A DNA stretch of 64,000 nt from Semisulcospira habei (GCA_036245525.1 BTPG01000002.1:166987501-167051500), one strand, 5' to 3'; shown: positions 49,421 to 61,340, counted from the first letter of the stretch. A program made the numbers and translations. Notes: generated by a model from the letters alone, not told the origin.

Positions 49421-49759
49421 CTGTAACACAAAAGGTTTATCAGAGTCGACTCATTTCCTGAACCACTGTATGTAATGTAAACACTAGGTAAAAAAAACCC
49501 ACACTAAAAAGGTGAGTGCAGAGCATGTAACAATCATTTCTAAGCATGTTACTTTCTCGATTGGGTGCTTCTCAGTTAATGAAAAGACAGTCCTGAATTT
49601 GGCAAATGTCAACAACCATAATCCCATTGTACATGTGCAGTCACTGAGCTAACAACATAGCAGAACCTGTTTTGAGTAAACACCTTGCTTGCAGAAAGAA
49701 AGCGGTCTTATAAGACAAGTACTCCCTCAAGATAAATCTTGAAGAAGGGTCACCAGTCA

Positions 49760-49973
49760 TTAACCCATTTAGCCCCAAGGTCCCATTTCTCAAATTTTGG
49801 AAGCGTTGCCTAACGACTATGTGCCAGCTGTAGGAGATGGCTTGACCATGATAATTCAAGGGTAGTGCCAGATTAGCTTGGCGCCTTCAGGCGCCAAGCT
49901 AATCTGGCACTACCCTTGAAATATCATGGTCAAGCCATCTCCTGCTGTAGGGATCCGGGCCTAAAAGGGTTAA
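49760..49973. repeat. Palindromic repeat family 2
   Basis: Ends TTAACCCATTTAGCCCC and GGGCCTAAAAGGGTTAA. Near-perfect arms. Confidence 0.92.
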
Positions 49974-50489
49974 AGATAATTATTTCGGTGTCTTTGATGA
50001 CAGGTGATTTCTAATAAGGGTGATCACTGAAAAATGAATTTTTCTCTAAAATGTATTTAGAGTTATAATTATCATAAGATAAGCGCATTATAAATACCGT
50101 AATTATTTTTTATTATTAGCTAGCACAATTGTTGCCAAAATTTGGTTGTGTACCAGGGGAGACAACAAGGGGCGCCCTTACCTAGGCCATATCCCGAGTA
50201 GCCTCCCTTCCATCCCCATTCGGGCAATCGCTCACCGGATACTCGCCAGTCTGTTTACTTAGCTGACTAGTGGCAAGCGGGGTAGGTGGGAGGGTCCTTC
50301 GAGTAATGTCATCGGTAAGTATTCGATACATTTTAGATAAAAATTCATTTGTTTCCTCAAAATACATTACCGATGACATTACTGTTAGGGAGAATAGCGA
50401 ATAGGAGGTGGGTGCCACGAAGGACACCAAAAACTCCTGAACCGTCCAAGAGACCCGCCCTCCCTGGAGCAACCTCCCGACAATTTTAG

Positions 50490-51470
50490 TTAAGGAACAT
50501 GTGGCACCTGGGGTACCGGAAGGGAGTGTTGCGCCACTGCAATATCTCCCACCAGTGACAGGGTCTCATGCTGGCTGGAGAGGTCCTTCAGGTAGAATCG
50601 GGCGAAGGTAGACTCATCTCGCCAGCCCACAGCCGTCGCACTGTCTTTGATGGTGCAGTCATGGTCGAATGCGAGACGTGAGACCATGAATCAGCCCTTA
50701 TGAGCCCCGATGTACATACGTTTGGCTGCATCAAGGGCGAGGTCCTGGTAGGCAGAGCATATCACGCATCGGAGTCAGGAGGATATCGTCTGGGCCGAGA
50801 TGGTAGTTCTACCTGAGGTGTGTCCCCTGCGAAAGGCTCATTCCACAGCAGGTACACCCGCAAGGCCCTCGCCGGGACCTGCTGACTGGTCTCTCGGGCA
50901 GAGTTAGCATCCCTCAAGGGATGAATGGAGATTCCCCGTGGGGCGGTCAAAAGAGACTGGGCCTTGGCTAGGAATGCCAGGTCGGTCAGTAGTTGCACAG
51001 CGCCATCCGTTCGGAACTGTAAGCAGGAGTGGTGCGCTGAAAGGGCATGTAGCTCACTGGCCCCGGAAGCCGAGGCCAGGGCCCGTAGGAAGCAGTTCTT
51101 CTGCATCCCGTCGGCCAACCGCGGCCAACGGCGTGGTTCAAAGTGGTCTGTGTTGAGCCACGGCAACACCCAGGGTAAGTCCCACCTTGGAATAAGCGCG
51201 CAAAGGGCAGGGCTTGCAGGCACCAGGATCCGGCCGGCCCCAATGGCAGTAAGTGTCCGCGAACATAGCCGGTAGCCCCTAATGGTAATCGGCGCCAAAG
51301 CTGGTCGGTGAAGCGCCAGAGGAAAAACTCTGCCAGTTGTGGAACCGTCAGCTCCGTGGGGGAGAGGTGCATGTCGTCACACCAGTCGCGCACTACTCGC
51401 CACTTTCCCTCGTAGACTCGTCAGGCCGAGGGTGTAGGGGCAGTAGCGATAGCTTCCACTGCTGCACGTG
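50490..51470 (-). pseudogene. Element F recombinase remnant
   Basis: Frames at 51298-50762 and 50687-50490 encode APITIRGYRLC, SASGASELHALSAHHSC (box I arginine changed), ALRVYLLWNEP and FARFYLKDL with the tyrosine. A stop and frame breaks separate the blocks. Confidence 0.8.
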
Positions 51471-51659
51471 AGAAGCTGCTAGAGGTGAGGGCTTGCTGGA
51501 CAACCTCAAGGCGCGGAGGAGAAGCTCGGGGCAGCTCTTGCCGTGGTTGCTAGAGCATCGCGCGATGGGCGGGGAGACGTAGCGGGGGGGCCCCAAGGCG
51601 AGGTTGAGTAGGTCGTTAGTCCATGACCTGGACTAGCAGAATGGATCCACCAGGAGCAC

Positions 51660-53090
51660 GATCGCGTAGCCACCTCTGAGCTGGAGCAGGACCTTGGGGA
51701 CGAGCAATGCAGGCGGTTAAGCTTTCACGACAAGGCCGTCACGGGAATGGTGAGAGCGTCGACTGCTCAGTCTAGCAGGCCTGAAACAGAGGAGATGAAG
51801 AGGAGGAGCTGTCAATCCACCTCGTAGCGAAGCGGTTGATCATGGGGTCTCTCATTCTGCGTAGATCTTCCGAAGAATGTCCATCCGGAGTGGCCACTCG
51901 GAGTGGAGAAGCTGGCCGCGTCGCGAGAGGTAGTCGGCTAGGATCATCAGGTGGTCCGGGATGCGTGCCGCTTGGAGAGAGACGCCTCGATCTTAGCACC
52001 ATCAGAGAACCCGGTTTGAGGAGGATGCAGTGGGAGGAGAAGCGCGTCCCGCTCTGCTTCTGGAAGTAGGAGATTACTGTGGCGTTGTCCGAGAGGACGA
52101 GAAGCTCCCGGGGCCGCAGATGAGATTCCCACGAAATGAGGCTTGCCAGATCGGTCTAGCTCCAACCAGAAGAAGTACTGGGGCATGTGGTCCGGGGCCA
52201 GACGCCAGAGGCTGTGGAGAACGTCAGTAGCAGGTGCGCTCCCCCGCTGGAGAGCCTTGCATCGGCGCCAAGGGACAGCTGGGGTGAAGGCAAGTAGAGG
52301 GGAACTCACGTCTCGAGCCAGCCGGGAACTGCCCAACGAAGAATACGAGGATGTAACATCGGTAACCCCGGAACCGGAGACTCGAGGTCGCTGTCGAGGG
52401 TCGCCAGTGAAGAAGCAGGTGCATCCGAAGCGGGTGGTAGCAGAGACGACCAAGGAAAAGCAGGCCCGCTGCCGCACCCATCCGACCCAGTAGCTGAAGC
52501 CACATACTATCGGGGATCGCATCCTCGGGATACCTGCCGCGCTAGGTCGCCAACTGCTGAATACGTTGCTCTGGGAGCCGCACTTCATGGAGAAAGGTGC
52601 GAAATTCCATCCCCAGGCGAGTGAAGCGGCGAGATGGTGCGAGGTCGGACTTGCCCAAGTTGACCTGGAAGCGGAGCCTGTCGAGCAGAACTAGTGGCAC
52701 TACCCGGTCCTTGTCCAGAGAGGCCTCCGCCCAGAACTGCCAGAGGAGATCGACCTGGTAGATCAACGTGGGATTCGAAGGCGTCCATCTGGTCCTGGTG
52801 ACTCCTGCGTCCATGAAGCGGGTGAACACCCAGGGCTGCGGCTGAGGCCGAAGGGACGTGCGCGAAGTGGTACACCACACTGCCACGCGAAACGCCGGTA
52901 ACGTCAGGAGGAGGGAAGTATGGGGCCGAGCAGAAGCATCCGACAGGTCTAGTCTGACAGTAAGTCCATCGGCAGCACTGCGGCACGAAGCGCTCAGGCA
53001 GAAGCCCAGCGAAGGACGGGGCAGTGATGAACTTGTTCAGCGCAGAGAGGTCGATGACGGTGCCACCTACCGCCTGGCTTGTGCACAACT
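51660..53090 (-). pseudogene. Element F pol remnant (RT, RNase H, methyltransferase-like)
   Basis: Blocks in several frames: VIDLSALNKFITAP, HVPSASAAALGVHPL (out of phase), PWVFTRFMDA, LGKSDLAPSRRFTRLGMEF, and FFWLELDRSGKPHFVG with SNLLLPEAE in the RNase H region. The catalytic RT box is not retained. Confidence 0.75.
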
Positions 53091-53097
53091 TGTCCTG

Positions 53098-53756
53098 TCA
53101 CTGACCTCCGGACGTGATGCCGTATGGCTGTGCTGGACTTACCACACTCGGTCGGGCGGTCGCTGGAGGGCAGCCGGTCACCTGACGCATCAGATCCCAG
53201 GCAGCAGCCGAAGTCAGAACGTTGACGGAGGCATAGACCGCCGCGTGGAAGGTGAAGACCGCCATAGCCAGGATATCCGTCCACAGCGGTGAGAGTGACG
53301 GGCGCCAGGCATCCTCGACTCGAAGAATAGCTGCAAGCTTAGGGCCAGCTGGACGGCGATGTCCTTGTCCGCGGGCCGCCAGGAGACGGAGAAGAACCCG
53401 AGCCAACAAAGGAGCCCTGCATGCAGAATAGTGGAGAACGGGTTACGCAGGACCCAGAACCAGAAGGCTGGAACCGCGACTGGAATCATATGGTCCACCA
53501 AGGGCAGCCACGAAGGTCGACCCTGTTCTCTTGTGCGGGGGGATGGCGTGCAGTCCGCCTGGGGATGACGCGCTGCGCCGTCTCGTCCAGGGCCGGGGAG
53601 TCCCCGACGAAGTTTATACCTGCAAAATACATACGGAAGAACATATCCCCGCGATCCCCCGAGCCACATGTTCCGAGTATAATCTGGCCAAGTTATATCG
53701 TCAAAAAATGCATGGAGGTGGCTGGCAGATTTTAACGCCATAAGGGGTGAAAACAC
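53098..53756 (-). pseudogene. Element F gag C-terminal remnant
   Basis: The frame 53409-53098 reads VEDAWRPSLSPLWTDILAMA and ASVNVLTSAAAWDLMRQV, which aligns with the gag block EEAWHPSITPLLGDLLAIA and SSNCDLMRR of element E. Element E inserted just upstream. Confidence 0.75.
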
Positions 53757-53763
53757 CCGACGT

Positions 53764-53872
<109 letters not shown>

Positions 53873-53904
53873 TTTTTCTCTAAAAGGTATCTTTTCGAAA
53901 AATA

Positions 53905-54085
53905 CTTACCGATGACATGACTGATAGGGAAGTGTCTACTTACTCTCAATTTTAGCCTAGGAACCCGTTGTGCCCCTGCACCAACCGGGAGGCACTCGGG
54001 GAACCCACAGAGGGGCCGAGAGTGATCTCCCGTGACTGCCCATCCGGTTCCGAGTCATGTGATGCTTACTCAGTTTAGGCTACTT
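53905..54085 (-). repeat. Element E right inverted terminal repeat
   Basis: Identical, as far as I can compare, to the reverse complement of the left repeat, from TTACCGATGACATGACTGAT to ATGCTTACTCAGTTTA. Identity of the ITRs argues for recent insertion. Confidence 0.9.
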
Positions 54086-54127
54086 AGCTTCCCAGCGGCA
54101 AGCGGGGCAGGAGGGAGGGTCCTCCGA

Positions 54128-54225
54128 GTCATGTCATCGGTAAGTATTTTTCGAAAAAATACCGTTTAGAGAAAAATGCATTTATTTCCTCAAAAACATT
54201 ACCGATGACATGACTGATAGGGAGA
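54128..54225 (-). repeat. Element E internal complementary region
   Basis: AGTCATGTCATCGGTAAGTA, then AGAGAAAAATGCA, TTT, ATTTCCTCAAAAACATTACC and GATGACATGACTGATAGGGA on the + strand, which is complementary to both ends on the element strand. Confidence 0.9.
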
Positions 54226-54330
54226 ATTACGAGCAGGAGGAGGGTGCCGCTGTCCGCAAAATAACCCAGGGGGCCTGCAGAGCCATCCTCCCAGTCGCAA
54301 ACTCCCGACAATTTTAGCTAAGTAGCGTAC

Positions 54331-55415
54331 CTACGGCGCCTGTGGCGCCGGGAGGGAGTGTTGCGCTGCCGTGATGTCCCCCACCAGAGCGAGGTTGTCT
54401 CGCTGGCCTGCCAGATCCCGGAGGTAGAAGCGGGCGAAGGTAGATTCCGCTCGCCAGCCTACTGCCGCCACAATGTCTTTAACAGCACAGTTCCGGTCAA
54501 AGGTAAGACTCGTGGCCATGGCACGTACCTCGTGCGCGCGTATCTTAAGCCTCTTTGCTCCCTGTGGGGAGAGGTCCTGGTAGGCGGACCGAATGACCCA
54601 GCGTAGCCAGGAAGAGATCGTCTGGGCCGAAATGTCATGTCTGCCGGGCCTAAGAGGCAGGAAGAGGCGTGAGCGTCCTCGACGGACGGCTTTGGTTCTG
54701 CGTAGATAGACGCGTAAGGCGCGCACAGGGTCTTGTTGCCTGGTCTCTCGAGGGAAGTCCATTCCCCGCAGCGGTCGCAGTGTGATCATTTGTGGCGCCG
54801 TCAGTGGAGACCTGGTCTTGGCAAGGAAGGAGGGATCTGGGAGAAGGTGCACGGAGCCGTCCGCACGAAATTGCAGGCAGGTAGGGCGCGCCGAGAGCGC
54901 GTGCAGCTCGCTGACTCGGGCCGCTGTGGCAAGGGCCAAAAGGAAGCAGGTCTTACGAGTCACGTCCTGAAGGCGGGCCAAGGGCAGTGGTTCGAATTTG
55001 GATGAGTTCAGCCACGTCAGGACCCAGGGAAGGTCCCAGCGCGGGACGAGAGAGCGGAGTACCGGACGTCGCAAGCCGAAGTGCGACATAAGGTCGGCGA
55101 TGTCCTTACAGGCGCCGGGGTCCGGACGTCCAAGGTGTCGATAAGTGTCGGCAATCATGGAAAGGTATCCTCTGATGGTGATAGGGGCGAGACCCTGGTC
55201 TCCAAAGAGCCAGAGGAAGAAGTCCGCGAGCTGGGGGTGAGTCAAACCAGTGGGGTCGAGACGGAGGTCCTCACACCAGGCGCACAGCACTCGCCACTTT
55301 CCCTCGTAGACGCGTCGCGTTGAGGGTCTGCGGGCCGAAGAGATCGCCTCCACTGCTGCACTCGAGAAGCCTCTAGCGGTGAGGGCACGCCGCACAACCT
55401 CCAGGCGTGAAGGAG
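54331..55415 (-). CDS. Element E tyrosine recombinase
   Basis: This is the C-terminal 360 codons of an open frame that runs from 56862 to 54331. They encode a tyrosine recombinase that would integrate circular cDNA. Seen in order: an N-terminal core-binding part (RRPSTRRVYEGKWRVLCAWC, APITIRGYLSMIADTYRHLG), box I ATAARVSELHAL with the catalytic Arg near 54915, [20 protein letters not shown], the HEVRAMATS box (HxxR) near 54525, VGWRAESTF, and FYLRDL with the nucleophilic Tyr at 54426-54424. All catalytic positions are present. The part of the open frame above about 55415 overlaps the pol frame and is probably not its true start. It ends just before the internal complementary region. Confidence 0.9.
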
Positions 55416-57592
55416 GAGACGCTCCGGGCACGGGTGGAAAAGGGCCTGTCGAGGCTGTTTGAGCATCGTCCGGGGCGTCGGTAAGCGCAAAGGAGGGCCC
55501 GTGGCGAGGCTGAGGAGGTCTGTGGTCCAAGAGCGGTTCCAGGAAAACGGGGCGACCAGGAGAACAACGGCGTTGGATCCCCGGAGTTTGAGGAGGACTT
55601 TGGGGACAAGGACCGTCGGGGGAAAGGCGTAGGCGATCAAACCGTCCCAGGGGATGGAGAGAGCGTCGACAGCCCAGGCCAGGGGATCCGGGACCGGGGA
55701 GACAAAGAGGGGAAGCTGATGGTTCCACCTCGTGGCAAACAGATCGAGCTGAGGAGTCTCCCAGTGGGCGCAGATCATCTGGAAAATGTCCTGGCGAAGA
55801 GTCCATTCCGTGTGTAACATCTGACCACGACGCGAGAGCGAGTCGGCGAGGACGTTCAGGTGGCCCGGAATGTGTCTCGCTCGAAGGAAGATGCCGCGGG
55901 TCTGGCACCAAAGCATCAGCCGGTAGGTGAGCATGCACAAGTCGGGAGAGTGTGTGCCGCCTTGCTTCTGAAGGTACGCCACCACCGTCGCGTTGTCGGA
56001 AAGGACCAAGAGCTCCTGGTGCCGCAGACTCGATTCCCAAGTGATGAGGGCTTGCCAAACAGCCTGAAGCTCCAACCAGTTGATGTGACGGGCAGACATC
56101 TCTGGCGGCCAGGCTCCCGACGTCGTTCGGAAGTCCGGAAACAGGTGGGCACCCCACCCTGAGAGGCTCGCGTCGACACACAGGGATAGGCGAGGAGGGG
56201 GAGACGCGAGGGGAACTCCCGAAGCCAGCCACGCCGGATCCATCCAGCGCAGCAGATGGGGACGAAGAAGCGCAGTGACCGGTACCAAGGCTGCCAAGTC
56301 GGCGGAGGACGGGCGCCAGTGAAGGAGGAGGTGCAGCTGTATGGGCCGATAGTAGAGACGCCCCAGGGGCAGGAGATCTGCAGCGGCGTTCATCGTTCCT
56401 AGAAGCTGTAGCCAAGTCCTGGCAGGTGCTGCGTCTAGCCGGCAAAGATCGGCGGTCAAGGAGGCTAACCTCTGAATCCGCTGTTCCGAAAGACGAACCA
56501 AGTTCAGATCGGTAGCGAAGTCCATGCCTAGGTGGACGAATCGGCGACTGGGCAAGAGATCCGATTTCCCTCTGTTGAGGAGAAAACCGAGTCGCGCTAA
56601 CAGCCGGATCAAGGCGTCTCTGTCCGCTGAAAGAACGGTCGCCGATTGGTTGCGTAGGAGGAGGTCGTCGAGGTAATTGGAAGTAGGGCTGGACGATGAC
56701 TGACGAGCCTTGGCCACTACCGCGTCCATCAGGCGAGAGAATACCCAAGGGCTGAGGTTGAGACCAAACGGAAGGGCCCGGAACTGGTATAGACTGCTTC
56801 GTCGAAGGCGAAGCGCAGGTACTTCCTGGAGGCAGGGTGAATGGGAACATGTAAATACGCATCTGACAGATCCAAGCTCACGGCGAAGTCCCTTGGCTGC
56901 ACCGAGGCCCTGAGGGACCGAGCGGTTTCCATGCGGAAGTGAGGAGCCGAAATGAAGGAGTTCAGCTTGGAAAGATCGATGATCGGGCGCCACCTGCCGC
57001 CCGGCTTGGGCACCAGGAAGAGGCGACTGTAGAAAGCCGGGGAGCCGTGACGCACAACCACCTCCGTGGCACACTTCTGCAGAAGAGCGGAGACCTCGGA
57101 ACGCAGAGCGCTGGACTTTAACGGGTCGGAGGGCATGGCGGTCCACAGAGGGGCCCGTCGCAGCGGAGGAGGAGAGCGAAACGAAATCCGAAGGCCGTCG
57201 GAGACGGTGGTCCTGATCCAGGGGTCGTCTGGGAACAGCGAAAACCACTCTTCGCTGAACCGGGCAAGCCTCCCGCCGACTGGAGGACCCAAGACGGTCG
57301 GCGGGGGCGGAGCTAGGGAGTCAGAGAGCCCGCCCGCGCCCAGGGCGACGGGCAGGTCGGGACCGGGCGGGGGCAAAGGAGCTAACCTGACCGGGTCGAC
57401 CAAAGGCAGGGCGGCGGCGGGGGTTACGAGAAGGGAGGGGGTCTGAGGACGCAGGAAGTCCGGAGCCCCGCAGGGCGCGACCCGCGGCCTTGCGGGAGGA
57501 GCGAAAGCGAGAAGGCGCAGATTTGGAAGGCCACCGATCCGAGTTCGCGATCTTAACCGAAGACCAGGTATCGCCAAACAGAAGTGATCCAC
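55242..57592 (-). pseudogene. Element E pol: RT, RNase H, methyltransferase-like; one frameshift
   Basis: The N-terminal RT part is in frame 57592-56729 ([55 protein letters not shown]). After a 2-nt insertion near 56790 it continues in frame 57248-55242 with [31 protein letters not shown] (catalytic YLDD), RNase H (LCVDASLSGWGAHL, INWLELQAVWQAL, LVLSDNATVVAYLQK, HIPGHLNVLADSLSR), and a DIRS-type methyltransferase-like region (LDLFATRWNHQLPLF, LSIPWDGLIAYAFPP). Element A is uninterrupted at the frameshift position, so this is a mutation and not a family feature. The end overlaps the recombinase frame by about 170 nt. Confidence 0.9.
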
Positions 57593-59732
57593 CTAGGGGG
57601 GCACGACGCAACTGGTTCTGCAGGTCCGAAGGCAAACCCCGGCAAGCCCGCAGGACAGCATCTCGACGCATGAGGTCACAATTGGAGGAAGCCGCCATGG
57701 CGTTGACAGATGAGTGATACGCCGCACGATTAGCTACCTCCGCGATGGCGAGAAGATCTCCTAACAGGGGAGTGATGGAAGGATGCCAAGCTTCCTCTAT
57801 CCGCTGTACCGCCGCTCGGGTGACAAGCTCGAGGAAGCCCGAACAAGCAAGGGTGTTACGAACCAGGGCCGCTGTAGCATCCAAACCTCGAGGAATGGCG
57901 CGTTTCAGAAGCGAAGAGCCGCCAGCCTGAAGAACAGCCGCCGGATCCACTGGAGGAAGAGCGCAGACAAAGGACTGGGAATGTCCAGAGTACCACTCCT
58001 GCCGGAAGGCGATGTCGAGGCCGGGGGGCCATCTGCGGTCGCCGAAAAACTGATGTTCCCTAGGGGCAGCGAGGAGGTGCGCGGAGAAGGCGTCCCGCAT
58101 GTCGCTGAAACCAGGAGGCTGAGGAAGAGACTTAAACTTCTTCGTCTGCCGACCAGCATCGACGAAGGCCGATACCTTGCGCTTGAGGGGGGGAGACGGA
58201 GGGCAAGCGTCGACTGGGAGGGAGGCGGAAACGATGCGGGCGGCCTCATCCAAGGCGAGCAACGTAGCCGCGCGAGAAGAAGAAGGCAGCGGAGAAGAGT
58301 CCGAGATGTCCGAAAGGGACGAGCGGGAGGCGGGGGAACGGCTACCTGGGCCTAGCAGGGCAGAAGCAGAATCCTCAGCCAGCAAACTCAAGGCGTCCTC
58401 GTCCCGGGGAGGAGGGGGAGCGGCAAGCGGACTGCCGCGGCGAGAACGGAGAGGTCCCCGAGAGGCGTCCAGCCGGGAGGAGAAGGGAGAGCGACTACGA
58501 GGACGGGAATGAGGGGGACCCTCCCGGCGAGGGCTCCGCGCGGAGCGACGCCTAGGGGAAAAAGACGGCCGACGCGAAGAGCGATGGGGCGAGGACCGCC
58601 GGTAGCGCGAAGAAGACCGCGGCAAAGCCGCAACCAGGCGAGGGGGGCTGGAGGGCGTCCGACGAGAATGATGATGCCGACGACGAGAGTCCCACGGCGA
58701 GCGAGATCGCGGCGAATAGGGAGAAGCCCTAGAGTCGTGAGTCCTTGGTCGCGTAGCACTTCGTCTCTGAGAGCCGGGCGCTAAAAGGCGGGCTCCCTGC
58801 CGGTAACTTGACTCCTCGTAGGAGTGCGCGGGCGTGAGAGACGAGCGAGAACTGACCGCAGACAAGGGGCGGCGAGGGTCGCGTCCCCTTGGGCCGAGCT
58901 CAGGGAGGACGGCACTTGGGGTCTGCAAGGCAGGGTCAGTTGTCCGAACAGTGCTGGGTGTACGCGTTCTAAGCGGCGTCCTATCCATGGGGTCCGAACG
59001 GACAAGCTTGGTCCCTGCTCCTGACACACTGGGGGACGCTCGGACGGGAGGGTTACTCACAGGTAACGGCCGGTCCCGCCTGTAAAATCTCCAAAGCTGC
59101 GACCACTTCAGTTCTGGCCACGTGGAGCAGAGGTCACAAGAGCGGCCCGAGGCACAGCCAGAGCAAGGGAGGCATACAGCGTGGTTGTCCGTTGGCCACT
59201 GGAAGTCGCCGCAGAGGGTGCAGGTTCGCACTTGGCAACTGCAACACACAAACAAACAAGCGTACAAGCGAGAGCACGTGGCGGCGCCCAACAAGGGGAA
59301 AGGGGAAACTAAGGTGACAAAGTCAACATACCCAAAGTGAACACACAATTCACCCCCCCCCCCCCCCCCCCCCCAAGGTGCGAGCGCCGAGGCACGAGGC
59401 CGGCAAGCTAAGAGTCCGGAGCGCAGCAACGCTCCGCCAGCACCCGGCTACCCAACGTAACCGCAACAAAAGACGGAAAGCCGTCTTGCACAACACATGT
59501 TTCATTGGTCAATCTCTGCATGAAAAACAAAGACAGTTTATGCGCCCGCGCTCGGTATTAAGCGACACGGCGTAGGCCCCAAGGGCCAAGCCGAGAAACA
59601 AAGCACGGCGCCAGGTTAAACAAACAAAGGCTGAGAAGAGCTCACGACCGGCGACCCGCTTGGAGGCCGGCCGAAGGCCAATCAACTACCTTACCTCTCC
59701 GCAGCAACAGGGGCGGGGGACGACACCTCCAT
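57321..59732 (-). CDS. Element E gag, predicted spliced
   Basis: Predicted exon 1 is 59732-59695 (ATG, then MEVSSPAPVAAE and two bases). Exon 2 runs from 59238 to the stop at 57321. The donor is GAG/GTAAGG at 59694 and the acceptor TGTGTTGCAG ends at 59239. Splicing places the ATG in frame with a cysteine motif: [31 protein letters not shown] and ELKWSQLWRFYRRD. Next come a long Arg/Ser-rich region (about 58420-58790), the block KRKVSAFVDAGRQTKKFKSL, and a C-terminal part with NRAAYHSSVNAMAASSNCD and DLMRRDAVLRACRGL. The role is presumed nucleocapsid-like RNA packaging. The unspliced frame from 59429 instead reads through a poly-G tract, which makes it an unlikely start. Confidence 0.75.
59239..59694 (-). 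other. Predicted 456-bp intron in element E gag
   Basis: GTAAGG...TTGTGTGTTGCAG on the - strand. It contains a poly-G tract (poly-C on the + strand at about 59349-59373). Donor-like and acceptor-like sites recur at matching places in A (1227/1410) and D (28234/28491), and a donor recurs in C (18357). Confidence 0.65.
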
Positions 59733-60129
59733 ACCACAACAGCGCCGAAGGCGGGAAAGGAGGCCAACCGAAGAGGCGAGAAGGCAGCAGAGGCAGAAGA
59801 AGAAGCAGCTGAAGGTAGCAGCACACGGCAAGAGTCCGCAAGCGAAGCAAGTCCCAACACAGGACAAAGACGGGTTCCAAACCGGTCGAAAGTAAGCGAG
59901 GCCGGAGGCTAGCAAAACACGTCTGCACTAGACGAGCTAAGTAGACTAAACTGAGTAAGCATCACATGACTCGGAACCGGATGGGCAGTCACGGGAGATC
60001 ACTCTCGGCCCCTCTGTGGGTTCCCCGAGTGCCTCCCGGTTGGTGCAGGGGCACAACGGGTTCCTAGGCTAAAATTGAGAGTAAGTAGACACTTCCCTAT
60101 CAGTCATGTCATCGGTAATGTTTTTGAGG

Positions 60130-60238
<109 letters not shown>

Positions 60239-60789
60239 CCCCAATATATAGACATATAAATACACATGTAACATCCTGGCGCGTCAATCCGCGGTAGCTC
60301 TCCGCGGGTGTGAAACCTCACCCGGCGAGAAGAGGGTCGGACACGGGCGTCGGCACTCCACCCATCACGCCGCCGTGTCGTCGACGGCATCTGTTAGTGA
60401 GCTTCGGGCAAGACGCTGAAACGCTGTGCTGAACTAGATCCGATGATCGTAGGGTCGAACTCCCGTAGTCGGGTCGAGCCCCGACCGGGCCCTGGGGGCA
60501 GGCGGAGCGAGGAACTCGCTGTGGGCTGGGCTCAGAATGAAATGCTCATCACTACCAAACAGGCGCCCAATCCTGCCAAATCCTAGGGCCGGAACCCGCC
60601 GTCCGGTGGGCCCGGCTCGTTGCTCCTTCATACCGGCGCGCGAGCGCACGCTTGTCCAGCAGCCTCGACCTGCCGTGGGAATCTGTCACTGACCGGAGGC
60701 GGGGTGACGAATGACTGTGCTGGACTTGTCCCAACGGTAGTGAGGTTCCCGTGAGTGCGAAGGCGCCGCTAGTTCACTTGTGTCCCAGT

Positions 60790-61340
60790 AGGACTCATGT
60801 CTGCCTGTGGGCTAGACCCGACAGCGCCTGCCGAGCGTAACCCCCCATTTACGGTCTTGCCAGGCCCAGGGTACCAACGGCCCTGGAGCTAGGAGCCGGC
60901 ATAGCGGGCTGGTGAAATCCCGAAGGTCGACAGAGATGAAATCCAGAAGCCGAGCCGATCCCCGGTCCCGCTCAGACGGGGAGGCGAGCGGAGTCAGCGC
61001 GTTTCATCCGAGTGTCCACCATGAGTCCATGGAGTACTCCTGTCAGCCTGGGGGCTAGACCCAACAGCGCCTGCCGAGCGTAACCCCCCCCCCCCCTTTC
61101 ACAGCCGGCTCTCGCCAGGCCCTGAGCACCGAACAACCCTGGGGCTAGGAGCCAGTATTCCATGCTGGACAGGACGCGAAGGTCTGGCGAAACCAAATCT
61201 AGCCTGTGTAGGATTCATGTCTGCCTGGGGGCTAGACCCGACAGCGCCTGCCGAGCGTAACACACCTTTCACAATCTCGCCAGGCCCAGAGCACCGAACA
61301 ACCCTGGGGCTAGGAGCTGGTATTGCGTGCTGGTCATATC
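60790..61340 (-). repeat. Degenerate tandem repeat inside element F, three copies
   Basis: Copies at about 60790-60930, 61030-61180 and 61207-61340 share GGGCTAGACCC and ACAGCGCCTGCCGAGCGTAA, CCTGGGGCTAGGAGC, and a GTGCTGG end. The spacing is uneven (about 240 and 175 bp). They sit in the gag region of F. Confidence 0.8.

Noticed and set aside
55416..56862. N-terminal half of the 843-codon frame in element E as a separate protein
   Set aside because: It overlaps RT and RNase H in another phase and has no recognisable domain. Only the recombinase part is supported.
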